Shown one piece after another: positions 18,615 to 28,100 of a stretch of 32,492 bases of DNA. The DNA comes from an uncultured Planctomyces sp. (GTDB lineage Bacteria; Planctomycetota; Planctomycetia; Planctomycetales; Planctomycetaceae): contig CALDJX010000313.1 of NCBI GenBank assembly GCA_937899075.1, positions 1 to 32,492 on the forward strand. Direction: 5' to 3'. Position 1 is the first letter of the stretch. The number at the start of each line of letters is the position of its first letter. The position numbers were made by a program, and so were the translations under genes. The notes below the pieces were generated by a model. It had not been told where the DNA came from. It saw only the letters and a program-made list of their open reading frames with translations, and did not search any database.

Positions 18615-18693
18615 GTGTGCCACTGGCTTTGCCAGTGCAAGTGCTCCCTGCGGAGTCCGGATTACGGAAGCACTGGCGGAGCCAGTGGCACAC
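18615..18693. repeat. palindromic repeat between convergent argS and dioxygenase genes
   Basis: The 24-nt arms 18615-18638 and 18670-18693 (starting GTGTGCCACTGGCT) are inverted copies with 2 mismatches. Each arm is itself a small palindrome (CACTGGC / GCCAGTG). TTTTC follows the right arm, so the element may also end transcription of argS. Confidence 0.82.
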
Positions 18694-18704
18694 TTTTCAA
18701 TGGG

Positions 18705-19469
18705 CTATTTGACGTTCGCTGTGATTTCGTCGGACGTGTACCACTTCAGTGGTTCGGGCAAAGGCTCAGCAGCAAATTCGAGATGAATGACTCGGCGTCG
18801 AGCTATGTCGGTTGCCCGGTGGGACGAGTGCAGCAGCAGCGGTCGCATAATGACCGCGCCGCCGGACTTGACGCAGCAGGTTTCGGGCGGCGTGTTCTGC
18901 TGAAGCGTTTCTGACTCGAACATGTTGAGCCGCGAGCTTTGGTGGGAACCGGGGAGCACTCGCAATGCTCCGTTTGTTTCCAGGCAGTCGTCAAGGCTCA
19001 ACCGCACCGTCAGCATGTTCTGAAGAATGTGTGGCGGAGGTTGGACGTGCTGAATGCCGGCCTTGATCGACCACGGGCCGAAGTCTGGAATCGCTTCGCG
19101 CTGCCGGACGGCGATCGAGAGATCCTGGTGCCAGAAGATTCCCCAGTTGCTCTCAGGCGATTTGTCGAACATTAGTCCTCGAACAAGCATCGCCTCCGCG
19201 CCGAGAATCGGCGCGACCAGTTGCGAAATGCCAGGATGCTGGTGCAGGGCCCTGACTTCGGGGACGACTTCCGTCACGTTGCGGATGGCGTAAACACCGC
19301 CGCGATCCCGTACTGAAGTGCTGTCTCGACTTTCGACGATGGCCTGCTCGATGGCGACTCGAAGTGCGTCGACTTCTTCCGGCGAAAGCACATTTTCGAC
19401 GATCGCGAAACCTTGTTGTTCGATGTCCTGCTGATAGGTGGGCGAAATTGTGTGCATCAACCGGCCCAT
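18705..19469 (-). CDS. phytanoyl-CoA dioxygenase (PhyH) family protein
   Basis: The 254-residue protein has the double-stranded beta-helix pattern of Fe(II)/2-oxoglutarate oxygenases of the PhyH family: the start FAIVENVLSPEEVDALR, the iron-binding His-x-Asp in GIFWHQDLSIA (His114, Asp116), RLSLDDCLETNGALRVLPGSH, and the distal His in RPLLLHSSHRA (His214) followed by Arg residues for 2-oxoglutarate. The family hydroxylates small molecules, and the substrate here is unknown. ATG 19469 lies 2 nt after the stop of the upstream CinA/NadD-like gene. The two are therefore likely translated from one message. A later Met (residue 5, MHTISP) is an alternative start. Confidence 0.85.
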   Translation of the reverse strand: MGRLMHTISPTYQQDIEQQGFAIVENVLSPEEVDALRVAIEQAIVESRDSTSVRDRGGVYAIRNVTEVVPEVRALHQHPGISQLVAPILGAEAMLVRGLMFDKSPESNWGIFWHQDLSIAVRQREAIPDFGPWSIKAGIQHVQPPPHILQNMLTVRLSLDDCLETNGALRVLPGSHQSSRLNMFESETLQQNTPPETCCVKSGGAVIMRPLLLHSSHRATDIARRRVIHLEFAAEPLPEPLKWYTSDEITANVK

Positions 19470-19471
19470 CT

Positions 19472-20626
19472 CTATTCAGTGTTTGCGGCGTTTCGGATGC
19501 CGGAGGAGGAGATGTCTTCGCGGAATTGTTTTTCGGGGATCGGTACGAACAGGTCGTGGAATTCGCCGGGGACTGGCAAGTCGTTAATCGTCTGAAACTC
19601 TGAGTCCGTGACACGTCCGGCTACCAGAAAGCAGCAGCCCAGCGAGCCGATGGCTTCCAGCGAAGATTGCATTTCGGCTTCGCTGCTATTGTAGAAGTGC
19701 GGATCGAGGATTCGGGCTGCGGTGTCGTACCCGATCACGAAGGTCGTGCCAGGAAAGAGTCTCGCTTTGTCAACAAAGAGCGGGGCGGCAGTCAGGGCCA
19801 GAGGGATATCATCAAACTGGTGACGTCGCTGCTCGATTTCGAAGTTGTTGAGTGGTGGCTTGTCCGCGTTGACCAACGAAAGTTCGAAGTAGACGGGGCC
19901 GCCGATCAACTCTTCGGCGACGCCTCTGAGTTTGTGATGTCCGACATGCACGGGGTTGAATGACCCCGGCAATAGTCCGCGCGGCGGCTCGGGAATTGTG
20001 TCGGTCACTTCTTTGTTCGAGAGTGCCCAGGCGACGGCGTGTCTCCCTGCGCGAAGCTCTGCGATGAACGGGTCCACGGTTTCAATCTCGATGGTGACCG
20101 TTTCGTCGACGTGGAGAGTGGGGAGTTCGGGCGAGGGGAGATTGCCTGCCTCGCAGATTGCGTAAAGCATCAGGTCGGCAGCGACGGCTTCTTCCTCGAC
20201 GCGGCTTCGATGTCCCTTTTTCAAGACCAGCGACACGACCTGGCTGCTCGATGCCGATTCGGTCGCGATCCAGATTCGGTGGTCGCCACGTTTGAGTGTT
20301 GAACTGGCCAGTGACGCTGTGCAGGAAATTCCGAGACAGTGTGAGGAATGGCTGTCGGACGATGACGACAATTGCACGGCTTTTTGCCAAGCGGCGGTTG
20401 CCATTTTCAGGGAGGTTTCGCGAGAGCAGAACTGGTCGGGAGCCTGTCCGAGATATTTGCTCAGTGAAGCATTCGCGTAGGGAATCGAGATGTCCAGAAC
20501 GGTTGTGGACGCTCCGGGAACGGACAGCAGGTCGCTGGCGATACGGCTGCCCCCGCCGGTCAAGCACAGCGCTATCTGCCAGGGACTTTCGTAGAGTTTC
20601 TGAATGGCCTGCTGAGAAGTAGTCAC
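19472..20626 (-). CDS. fusion of a CinA C-terminal-like domain with a NadD-like nucleotidylyltransferase
   Basis: The 384-residue protein has two parts. Residues about 1-160 resemble the CinA C-terminal/PncC (NMN deamidase) fold: CLTGGGSRIASDLLSVPGAS matches the ESCTGG...VPGSS pattern, and ISIPYANASL matches the following SYSN segment. The position of the usual Ser is Cys21. Residues about 215-384 are a nucleotidylyltransferase: GSFNPVHVGHHKL (His227, His230), and ISSSGIR (372-378), the ISSTxIR-like signature of NMN/nicotinate-mononucleotide adenylyltransferases. If both work, the protein could deamidate NMN and adenylylate the product toward NAD; that is inference. The downstream PhyH gene is 2 nt away and the upstream TPR gene ends 58 nt before it. 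A separate nadD elsewhere in the genome would not be surprising. Confidence 0.78.
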   Translation of the reverse strand: MTTSQQAIQKLYESPWQIALCLTGGGSRIASDLLSVPGASTTVLDISIPYANASLSKYLGQAPDQFCSRETSLKMATAAWQKAVQLSSSSDSHSSHCLGISCTASLASSTLKRGDHRIWIATESASSSQVVSLVLKKGHRSRVEEEAVAADLMLYAICEAGNLPSPELPTLHVDETVTIEIETVDPFIAELRAGRHAVAWALSNKEVTDTIPEPPRGLLPGSFNPVHVGHHKLRGVAEELIGGPVYFELSLVNADKPPLNNFEIEQRRHQFDDIPLALTAAPLFVDKARLFPGTTFVIGYDTAARILDPHFYNSSEAEMQSSLEAIGSLGCCFLVAGRVTDSEFQTINDLPVPGEFHDLFVPIPEKQFREDISSSGIRNAANTE

Positions 20627-20684
20627 ACTGAAGCTCGCTTCGTCCGCATCGAAATTTGAAGGCAGTTTGCGGATTGTGAGGCAG

Positions 20685-23318
20685 TTACTTGGCTGACGCC
20701 AGCGTTGTGGACGCTTCCTGTAATCGTCGCTTCAGATCGTCCGTACTCGGATTGGGGTGCAGAAGCTGAGTGACTTTCAGCAGCTTTCTTGCCTCGTCGA
20801 AGTTCTGCAGCACGATGGCGGCTTCGATGACGTGAATTCTTGCGTCCATCCATTCCGAAGAGCCGGCCTTCAGGCTGCCTTCCAGTTTGCGAAACTGCAA
20901 CTGAGCAGTTGCGATGTCTGCTGGGTTGTCAGTTTTCAGCAGCAGGTCTGCGATGCGACGTCGCATGGTGACGTTCTGGGGCTGCCTGCTGAGCATGCGG
21001 TCGAGCGTCTCGATGGCGCGGCTCGACTGCCCGGTCATTTCGAAGGCGGACGCGACGATCGGTCCGAACGTGTCGAGCTGTTCGTCGGAAAGTCCAGCGG
21101 GATTGAGGCCCGCGTGCTGCATTGCTTGCAGTTGAATCGTGCCAACATTCCGACGCTGATCGTCCGGCAGGTACTCGGCGGCGGCCGCGAGGCCTGCAAG
21201 GATTTTTGACAGGCGCTCCCGTTTCAGCAGCACCGTTGATTTCAGCAACTCCGTAGCAGCGGCTGTGTCTCCGCGACCGGTCAACGAGACGATTCTCAGG
21301 CCCGTCGCCGTTTCAATCGTACTTTGCGGGAGCGGTGATTGTCGGGAAGGACTATCGGAAGCGACTGACGCCAGGATGTGTTGCAGGAGGCCGTCGGCAG
21401 TTTCAAAGTCAGGTTGCTCCATGCTGATCAGGATTCGCGCTGTGCGAATCAGGAAGTCAGCTTCTGATGAGGATAACTCGGCGTTTGGATTCATCGCCGT
21501 CTGGATGTACGGTCCGAGCAGACCGATGATGGCCTGTTCCCATTCTGAGCGTGGCTTCTTTAGTTTTCGCAATCGATTAAGGATTGTTTCTGAGCAGCGA
21601 GCGATGCCGATCATCGCGTCCAGATAACGTGTGTGATTGCTCGGAACCGTCACGTAGAGTTTCAGGGCCTCGGTGGTTTGCAGTCTTTGCTCCTGAAGCT
21701 GTGCCAGCATCCAGGTGGCCTCACCGGCGGTTGGCGATTCACTGAACGATTTTCGGTGGTTGTCCAATGCGGCCATGTAGGCTTCGCGATGTTCGCTGGT
21801 TGGCTTGTCGCGAAACTGCATGCCCAGGCACCAGGCGACGAGCAGGTCTGCGTCGGCAGCTCGCTCACCGGTTCTGTCCAGCTCTCTGACCTGACTGAAC
21901 ACTGCTGCTGCTGCTGCGTACTTCTTCTGTTTGAGCAGGATCGAGCCGTAGGTGTAGCCGATTTCTGCAGCGATCCTGTTGGCTCGTTGCTGTTGAGCTT
22001 TGGCGAATGCCTGTGAGTAGCGGTCGGCAGCGTTCGACATATCGCCCGTCGAATAGAGTGCCTGACCTTCCCGGACGAGAGCTCCGACTTCGGGACCGTA
22101 CGTGTTTCGACTTTTCTGATCGGCCAGCAGGTTCTGTGCTCGCGCTGCCCAGTAGCCGTTGCCCGTCGACGTGGCGACCTGAATGGATCGATGCACTTCC
22201 TGCTGCAATTCGGCGGCCAGATCGGATCGATTTTTCTCTTCCGCAATTTGAGACAACCGAAGAAACACTTCAGCCATCAGGAAGTTCAACGGTCCGGTCA
22301 GCTGCGGATTTTTCAGGCGATACTCCCGCAGATAATCCGCCGCGTCGGTGAAGCGGTCTTCGGCGATGAGTAGTTCAACATGCTCTGCGGCCAACGAATG
22401 TTGCACGTCCGAGGGCGGTTGGTCCTCACGCATGGCGTTGACCATTGCCCAGGCTGCTGCGGGAGTTCCTCGCAGTCTTAAAGTCGTCGCGTAGGCGAGC
22501 TGACTTTGCCACATGATCTCATCCTTCGACGAGACTGCGGCCAGTTGTCTGAGTATTTCGCTGGCCTTGACGAGCGCATCCGCTCGGTCGGAGGCAGCGT
22601 CGGAAAACAACCGGGCTTTCTCTAAAAACGCCAGCCCAAGTCGAAGCTGAATTGCTCGTTGAAGGGCTTTTAGCTGGTGCGGCGCGAGACGCTCACCGAG
22701 CACGTCGATCTTGCGACTGCGAGCCTGCTCGTTTGCCTGGGCATCGAGCCTTTGCAGTAACGGGATGACTGAATCTGCCAGGCGATGGGCCTCGGCTTTC
22801 AGCGTTCGGTCGTAAGGTGTGAGGTCAACTCGCCACCGTAGGCTTTCGAGTTCGTAGGCGCTGACAAAGGCGAGCTGCGATTCCAGCAGGATCTTTTGCG
22901 GGTGGTTCGCTCGACCGTCGAGAATTTTAGTGACCGCCTGGCGAGCCTGTTTAAGCAGCTCAGTCTGATCATCCAGAGTGGGGGCCGACCGTGAGTGCTG
23001 AGTCAGCGTTCGGGATAACTCGACGGCGTACCGGCATCGAGTGATCACATCGAGTTTCGAGTCAGCGAGTTTTCGATGGCAGACTGTCTCGGCCAATGAA
23101 AACAGACCGCGCGAACGGAGCCCGTCAAAATATTGCTCGGTCCACTGCGATTCTTCCTGTCTGTTCCCTCTCTGAGAGAACGCTGGCAGCGTCTGGCCAG
23201 CAATCAAAAGCAGCATTGTCACGATCGCGCAGACGCAGACTCTCGGGCGACGGTCAGCCGATTTTCGGTGCGGCGATTGCCGGACGGTGGGGCAGGTTGT
23301 CAGAGTGCGGCGCTGCAT
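20685..23318 (-). CDS. secreted tetratricopeptide-repeat protein of unknown role
   Basis: The 877-residue protein begins with an Arg-rich stretch and then a hydrophobic signal segment (VCVCAIVTMLLLIAGQTLPAF, about 27-47). Apart from this it is helical, made of degenerate TPR-like helix pairs. Examples are AADRYSQAFAKAQQQRANRI and IGYTYGSILLKQKKYAAAAA, and, near the C-terminus, SSRAIETLDRMLSRQPQN. TPR solenoids act as protein-binding scaffolds; no catalytic domain is visible. It would sit in the periplasm or be anchored by the N-terminal segment. It is the first gene of a minus-strand group with the CinA/NadD-like and PhyH genes. The Shine-Dalgarno sequence is poor. Confidence 0.75.
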   Translation of the reverse strand: MQRRTLTTCPTVRQSPHRKSADRRPRVCVCAIVTMLLLIAGQTLPAFSQRGNRQEESQWTEQYFDGLRSRGLFSLAETVCHRKLADSKLDVITRCRYAVELSRTLTQHSRSAPTLDDQTELLKQARQAVTKILDGRANHPQKILLESQLAFVSAYELESLRWRVDLTPYDRTLKAEAHRLADSVIPLLQRLDAQANEQARSRKIDVLGERLAPHQLKALQRAIQLRLGLAFLEKARLFSDAASDRADALVKASEILRQLAAVSSKDEIMWQSQLAYATTLRLRGTPAAAWAMVNAMREDQPPSDVQHSLAAEHVELLIAEDRFTDAADYLREYRLKNPQLTGPLNFLMAEVFLRLSQIAEEKNRSDLAAELQQEVHRSIQVATSTGNGYWAARAQNLLADQKSRNTYGPEVGALVREGQALYSTGDMSNAADRYSQAFAKAQQQRANRIAAEIGYTYGSILLKQKKYAAAAAVFSQVRELDRTGERAADADLLVAWCLGMQFRDKPTSEHREAYMAALDNHRKSFSESPTAGEATWMLAQLQEQRLQTTEALKLYVTVPSNHTRYLDAMIGIARCSETILNRLRKLKKPRSEWEQAIIGLLGPYIQTAMNPNAELSSSEADFLIRTARILISMEQPDFETADGLLQHILASVASDSPSRQSPLPQSTIETATGLRIVSLTGRGDTAAATELLKSTVLLKRERLSKILAGLAAAAEYLPDDQRRNVGTIQLQAMQHAGLNPAGLSDEQLDTFGPIVASAFEMTGQSSRAIETLDRMLSRQPQNVTMRRRIADLLLKTDNPADIATAQLQFRKLEGSLKAGSSEWMDARIHVIEAAIVLQNFDEARKLLKVTQLLHPNPSTDDLKRRLQEASTTLASAK

Positions 23319-23531
23319 GTTCGCCGTAAGCTTTCATAGTGAGCCGCAGCGTTTGCGACACGCGGCGTCGAATGGCGGAAACTGGTGTTTGCAGAGTCTG
23401 ATGCGGAGTGGTTCGTTTGAACTTCGGCGAGAGTTTATCGTACGGGCTGCATCGTTGGAGTACCGTTTTATCACTCAGGCAGTTTCCGCGTTGAGACCCT
23501 CTTCATTGCTCAATCATTGACAGGCGGATTT

Positions 23532-24932
23532 GTGACCGATTCAGAGCCGAAACGATCTCGCCGCTGGGGCAAACGGGCTGTTGCATTGGTTTGCCTGGTC
23601 GCTCTGCCTTATCTCGTTCATCAGGTGTACGTTTCCTGGTCGGGGCTTCCCGCCAATATCCGAATTGCGACGGGGGCGGTGGGCGGTCGTTACCGCGCGG
23701 TCGCCGATGCGTTGGGCGATGAGATTTCTGCTCGTGCCGGCGTATCGGTGGAAATGGTTGAGACTCGAGGTTCGATCGAGAATCTCGATCAACTCGAACG
23801 TGGCGAACTGGAACTGGCGCTGTTTCAGCCGGAAGCGGTCGGTCCGGGTTCGGGAGATCATTCGTCGATTCGCTCGGTGGGTAATGTGTTTTCGGAAGTC
23901 GTCGTCGTCCTCGCGCGACGGAATTCTGGAATCGATTCCGTATTCGATTTCAGGGGTAAGCGTGTTTCGATCGGCGTGAAGGAATCAGGAGATCGTGCGA
24001 CCGCTCGACTGGTGCTTGCACATTGCGGCCTTTCGGACGAGCAAATTGAGCCGGTCGCGTTCGACTATGCAGCGATCGAAAAGGGCTTTCGCGATTCGAC
24101 ACTGGATGCGGCGATGGTGACCGTTGGCCTTGATGCCGAATTCCTTCGAACGATATCGAGAGACGGTCTGGCCGATGTCCTTGAAGTGCCCTTCGCAGAG
24201 GCCCTTGCTGCTAAAAATCTGGGGACGCAGACGGTTGAGATTCCTGGCGGCAGCTTCTGCACGTTTCCCGCAGCGGTGCCCGCGAATTCTGTGGTGACCG
24301 TGGCTGTTCGGAGTCAGTTACTGACAACTGAGAAAGTTCCTGACGCCTTGATCGAACTGGTCGACGAGATCCTGATGGACCAGCGGTTTCAGCGAGCAAA
24401 TCGATTGGGGGAACTCTTCGCGGAAGGAGAAACATTTGCGACGATGAGAACACTCTTTCCGTTGCACGATGGAACGGTGCACTACTTTGAGCCGGAACTC
24501 AAGCCGCTGCTGTCGGCAGACTTTGTCGAGGCAACCGAAGGGCTGCGGTCATTCGTGGTGTCAATGCTCGTCGCCGGCTGGCTGGTCTGGAGATGGGTTC
24601 GTGAAAACCGAATCCGTCAGCAGGAACATCGACTGGATCGATTTATCCGGGAGTTGCTGGAAATCGAGCGGCGGCAGATGAACCTTGATCAGGCCGCATC
24701 CGGAGACGATTCCGCAAAGCTGAACGATCTGCTCGATGAGGTCACCACTCTGCGGCAGGAAGCTCTCGGAACTTTGACTTCGCACGAGCTGCACGACGAT
24801 CCGGCGGCCGGAGTGTTCATCGAAATGTGCCATGCGTTGTCAGATAAGATTAACGCGAAGCTGAACCGGCAACGGCTGGACGCTCAGTTTCAGGCATTGA
24901 TGGCTCAGTGGAATGCCAGATCAGAAAAATGA
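23532..24932 (+). CDS. membrane-anchored TAXI-family solute-binding protein with C-terminal coiled coil
   Basis: The protein has about 466 residues. A basic start and one hydrophobic helix (AVALVCLVALPYLVHQVYV) precede a TAXI-type periplasmic binding domain: NIRIATGAVGGRYRAVADAL, ELALFQPEAV, VVVLARRNSGIDSVFDFRGKRVSIGVKESG, and DAAMVTVGLDAEFL. A second helix at about 340-356 (VSMLVAGWLVWRW) is followed by a charged, coiled-coil-like cytoplasmic tail. Ordinary TAXI proteins end after the binding domain and work with TRAP permease subunits. Here no permease is adjacent, and the second helix plus tail suggest a sensor or scaffold. The frame can start at TTG 23517; GTG 23532 is preferred because of AGGCGG upstream. 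The 213-bp gap to the divergent TPR gene must hold both promoters. Confidence 0.8.
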   Translation: MTDSEPKRSRRWGKRAVALVCLVALPYLVHQVYVSWSGLPANIRIATGAVGGRYRAVADALGDEISARAGVSVEMVETRGSIENLDQLERGELELALFQPEAVGPGSGDHSSIRSVGNVFSEVVVVLARRNSGIDSVFDFRGKRVSIGVKESGDRATARLVLAHCGLSDEQIEPVAFDYAAIEKGFRDSTLDAAMVTVGLDAEFLRTISRDGLADVLEVPFAEALAAKNLGTQTVEIPGGSFCTFPAAVPANSVVTVAVRSQLLTTEKVPDALIELVDEILMDQRFQRANRLGELFAEGETFATMRTLFPLHDGTVHYFEPELKPLLSADFVEATEGLRSFVVSMLVAGWLVWRWVRENRIRQQEHRLDRFIRELLEIERRQMNLDQAASGDDSAKLNDLLDEVTTLRQEALGTLTSHELHDDPAAGVFIEMCHALSDKINAKLNRQRLDAQFQALMAQWNARSEK

Positions 24933-24937
24933 CGGAA

Positions 24938-25006
24938 CGCTGATCTTCGCTAATAACCACTAATTCGAATTTCATTTTCTTTAGTGTTTATTAGCGAAGA
25001 TTAGCG
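24938..25006. repeat. AT-rich palindromic repeat after the TAXI gene
   Basis: The 26-nt arms 24938-24963 and 24981-25006 (left arm starting CGCTGATCTTCGCTAATAA) are inverted copies with 2 mismatches around a 17-nt T-rich loop. Outer GACGGA (24931) and TCCGTC (25014) extend the symmetry. It separates two convergent genes and is much more AT-rich than its surroundings. Confidence 0.83.
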
Positions 25007-25042
25007 CTCCTTGTCCGTCGTTTCGTTTCCCTCTGCGCAAAC

Positions 25043-25078
25043 AAAAAATCCCCGGAACACGACGGGCGCGTTCCGGGG
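25043..25078 (-). terminator. intrinsic terminator of the RTX/subtilase gene
   Basis: CCCCGGAAC (25050-25058) and GTTCCGGGG (25070-25078) form a perfect 9-bp stem. On the minus strand it is followed by ATTTTTTGT. It lies about 70 nt after the stop codon of the large minus-strand gene. Confidence 0.85.
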
Positions 25079-25145
25079 AGTCTGTGAAAGTTTCAAGCTT
25101 CAAGCTGAGGCTGCGTACGACGTCGCACCAGTCCAGCAGGTTTGC

Positions 25146-28100
25146 CTACTTACGGGCGAGCGTGTCGAAGTCCTGCATCAGGTCTGTCGAGAGAACAAAG
25201 CTTTCATCGATTGTCTCGACATCGCTGACGACATCGGCTCCTTCGCCGGTTGACGCAGTGTCGTTGCCACTGTTGCCGTTGATGACGTCGTCGCCATCCT
25301 CGCCGAGGATCGTATCGTCAGAACCGCCGCCTCGCAGAGTGTCGTGGCCGTCACCGCCGACGATCGTGTCGGAAGCTCCTTCGCCATCGATGACGTCGTC
25401 GCCGTCTTCACCGTACAGGACGTCGTTGCCGTTGCCACCCATGATGGTGTCGTTGCCGTCGTCGCCGAAGATGGTGTCGTCGCCGGCCTGGCCCATGATC
25501 AAGTCGTCACCGTGTGAGCCGTCGATCAGGTCAGCGCCGCTGTGTCCCTGAATGGTGTCGTTGTCGTTGCCGCCGTTGACTGTGTCGTTCCCGGACCCGG
25601 CAGCGATTCGGTCATTTCCGAAGCTGCCGAGCAGCGAATCATCGCCTGACATGCCGTTGAGCAGGTCGTCACCGAATCCACCATCGAGAGTGTCGTTCCC
25701 GACATCTCCCACCAGCATGTCGTCACCGAAGCCGCCAGAGACAGAGTCGTCACCAGCATCGCCCATGACTGTGTCGTTACCGTCGTTTCCGTCGACAACG
25801 TCATTACCGTCTCCGCCAGAGATCGAGTCATCTCCAACGTTGCCTGACAGTGTGTCGTCACCGGCATCGCCATCGATAACGTCATTGCCATCGTCGCCCG
25901 AGATCGTGTCAGCATCGGCACTGCCAGTCAGCGTGTCGTCGCCGAGGCCACCGTTGATCGCCAGACGTACGTTACCAAGAGCGGCGCCAGTGGCAGTGAT
26001 GGTATCCGAACCTGACCCACCGTTGACCGTCAAAACGAGAGCTCCGACTTGATCGACGTCGGTGATCGTCACGGTATCGCTGCCCGCGCCACCGTTGATG
26101 ACGACAGCTTCGATTCCGGCTTCAAGACCGTTGCCAGTGGCTGCGATTGACGAGCTGCCCTGGCTGATCAGTAACGCCATTGCGGCGTCCTGGCTGACGG
26201 TGAATGTGTCGTCAGTGGACTGTCCGCCCACGACGAGAGTGTCACCACCGGAGTCCGCATTTATGGTGTCATCGCCGTCGCTCTGGCCTTCCCAGAGGAT
26301 GGTGTCGTCGTCTGCGCCACCTGAAAGCGAGTCGGCTCCTCCCTGGCCGGCGAGGGTATCGTTGCCGGCACCGCCAACCAGCGTGTCACGGCCGGATCCA
26401 CCCAGCAGCAGATCATCGCCACCTCGCCCGTCAACGAAATCATCACCGGCTCCTGCATTCACTGTGTCAGGGCCACCATTTCCGTAAATGATGTCGTTGC
26501 CGGAGTCCCCAAAGACCACATCTCCGGCATCAATAGCGTTTGGTGGTGCAACCGGCGGCGGTGCAGCTGCGCTTAGCGCCCCAAAGGTATTGAGTGTCCA
26601 ATCATTAAATGTTCCGACGCTCCCGGCCACCAGGTCGCGGACCGACAATGTCCAGTCACCCTGTGACAGCTCATCCCAGTGGCGTGCCGACGTGAACGTC
26701 CAGTTTGAATAGTCTGCAAAAGGGTCGTTCGGGCGCGATTCAGCAAGGATCGACTCAGTCCCGGACGGTGAGGTCAGCACGACTTCAAGGTTTCCGCGAA
26801 AACTATGAGATGCGTTCAGTGTGACTTCGACGTATTCCACACTCAGATTGTCCGGGACAGTGACCGTCGACGAGACACCTGAGGGGGAATTGTCAGGGAT
26901 AGGGGCAGACACTGTGGTCGTCCCCGACGATGAGGCCAACTCAGCTCCAACGTTCGTCCATGATTCTGCGAGTCCTACGGCTGCCGCAGCATCGATAGCA
27001 CCGAAGCCGTATTCGTGATTGACGTCATGTCCGGCACCGTTGACTGCCCAGCCTGAGTTTGTGGGGTCTGTCATTCGAGCCGAATTGACAAGGATGTGAT
27101 TCACGTCTCGATACGAAAGCCCGGGATTGGCCTCAAGCATCAGTGCGATGACACCGGCCACAAGCGGAGTTGCAGAGGAAGTACCACCGAACGTCGATGT
27201 GTAGTCTAGGTCTGGCTGAGGGTCTCCGTCTGTTGCGTCAGCAATGAAATTATAGCCTTCCGTGCCGACGAGATCGGTTGTCGTTATCCCTGTGCCTGCG
27301 AGATCGTTGCTGTAAGCGGTAACGATTATCGGGGCTCCTGGGTCGCTGTAGATCGAACGAACGCCGTTGTGATCAATAGCTCCTACGGCAATGGTATACC
27401 GGGAGTTGGCGAACGCATCGTAGTTGACGTCGTCGTTTGTGAAATCGCCGCCGTTGCCCCCAGCCCAGACGTAGATCGTACCGAGGCCGCCACGTCCGTT
27501 GGTTGCACCATTAACCATAGCGGCTCGCGTTAGAGGTCCCACATTGTGGAGCACACCGTCGTCAGCGGGTCCCCAACTGTTGTTAGAGATATCAATTTGT
27601 TGAGTCATATGGCTGAGAGCATTGGCGGACTGCTGGTCGGTAAAGAATCCAGCAACGAGCCGAATGCCAGCGAGGGTTGCGTCCGGCGCGGCACCAGATA
27701 CGCCCAACGTGTTGAAGCCATCAGCGGCGGCAACGCCTGCGACAGCCGTTCCGTGGAAGTCACCACCATTGTTAGGGTTGGCAGGATCAGGAAGTGGATC
27801 TGCATCTCCATCGAAATAATCGAAGCTCAGCCCGGCATTGTAGTTTCCGGCCAGATCGGGATGCGTGTGTTCCAAACCGTCGTCGACGATGCCAATTGTG
27901 ACGCCAGTTCCCAAGTATGTGTCCCAGACGGACTCGACGTTGGCGTCAGCTCCTGAAGTACCGCCGGTCTGGCCAACATTGTTCAGATGCCATTGATCAA
28001 CATAGAGCGGGTCATCAGGCACGGCTCGAACTTGAGCGTTGATAAACTCAAGAGGGTAAAAGTCGACCACACCTGGCATGGCCTCCAGGTCCGCAATCAG

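Noticed and set aside
25210-25960. Regular repeats resembling a CRISPR array at first glance
   Set aside because: The 27-nt period is continuous coding sequence without spacers, varies at codon third positions and encodes RTX nonapeptides.
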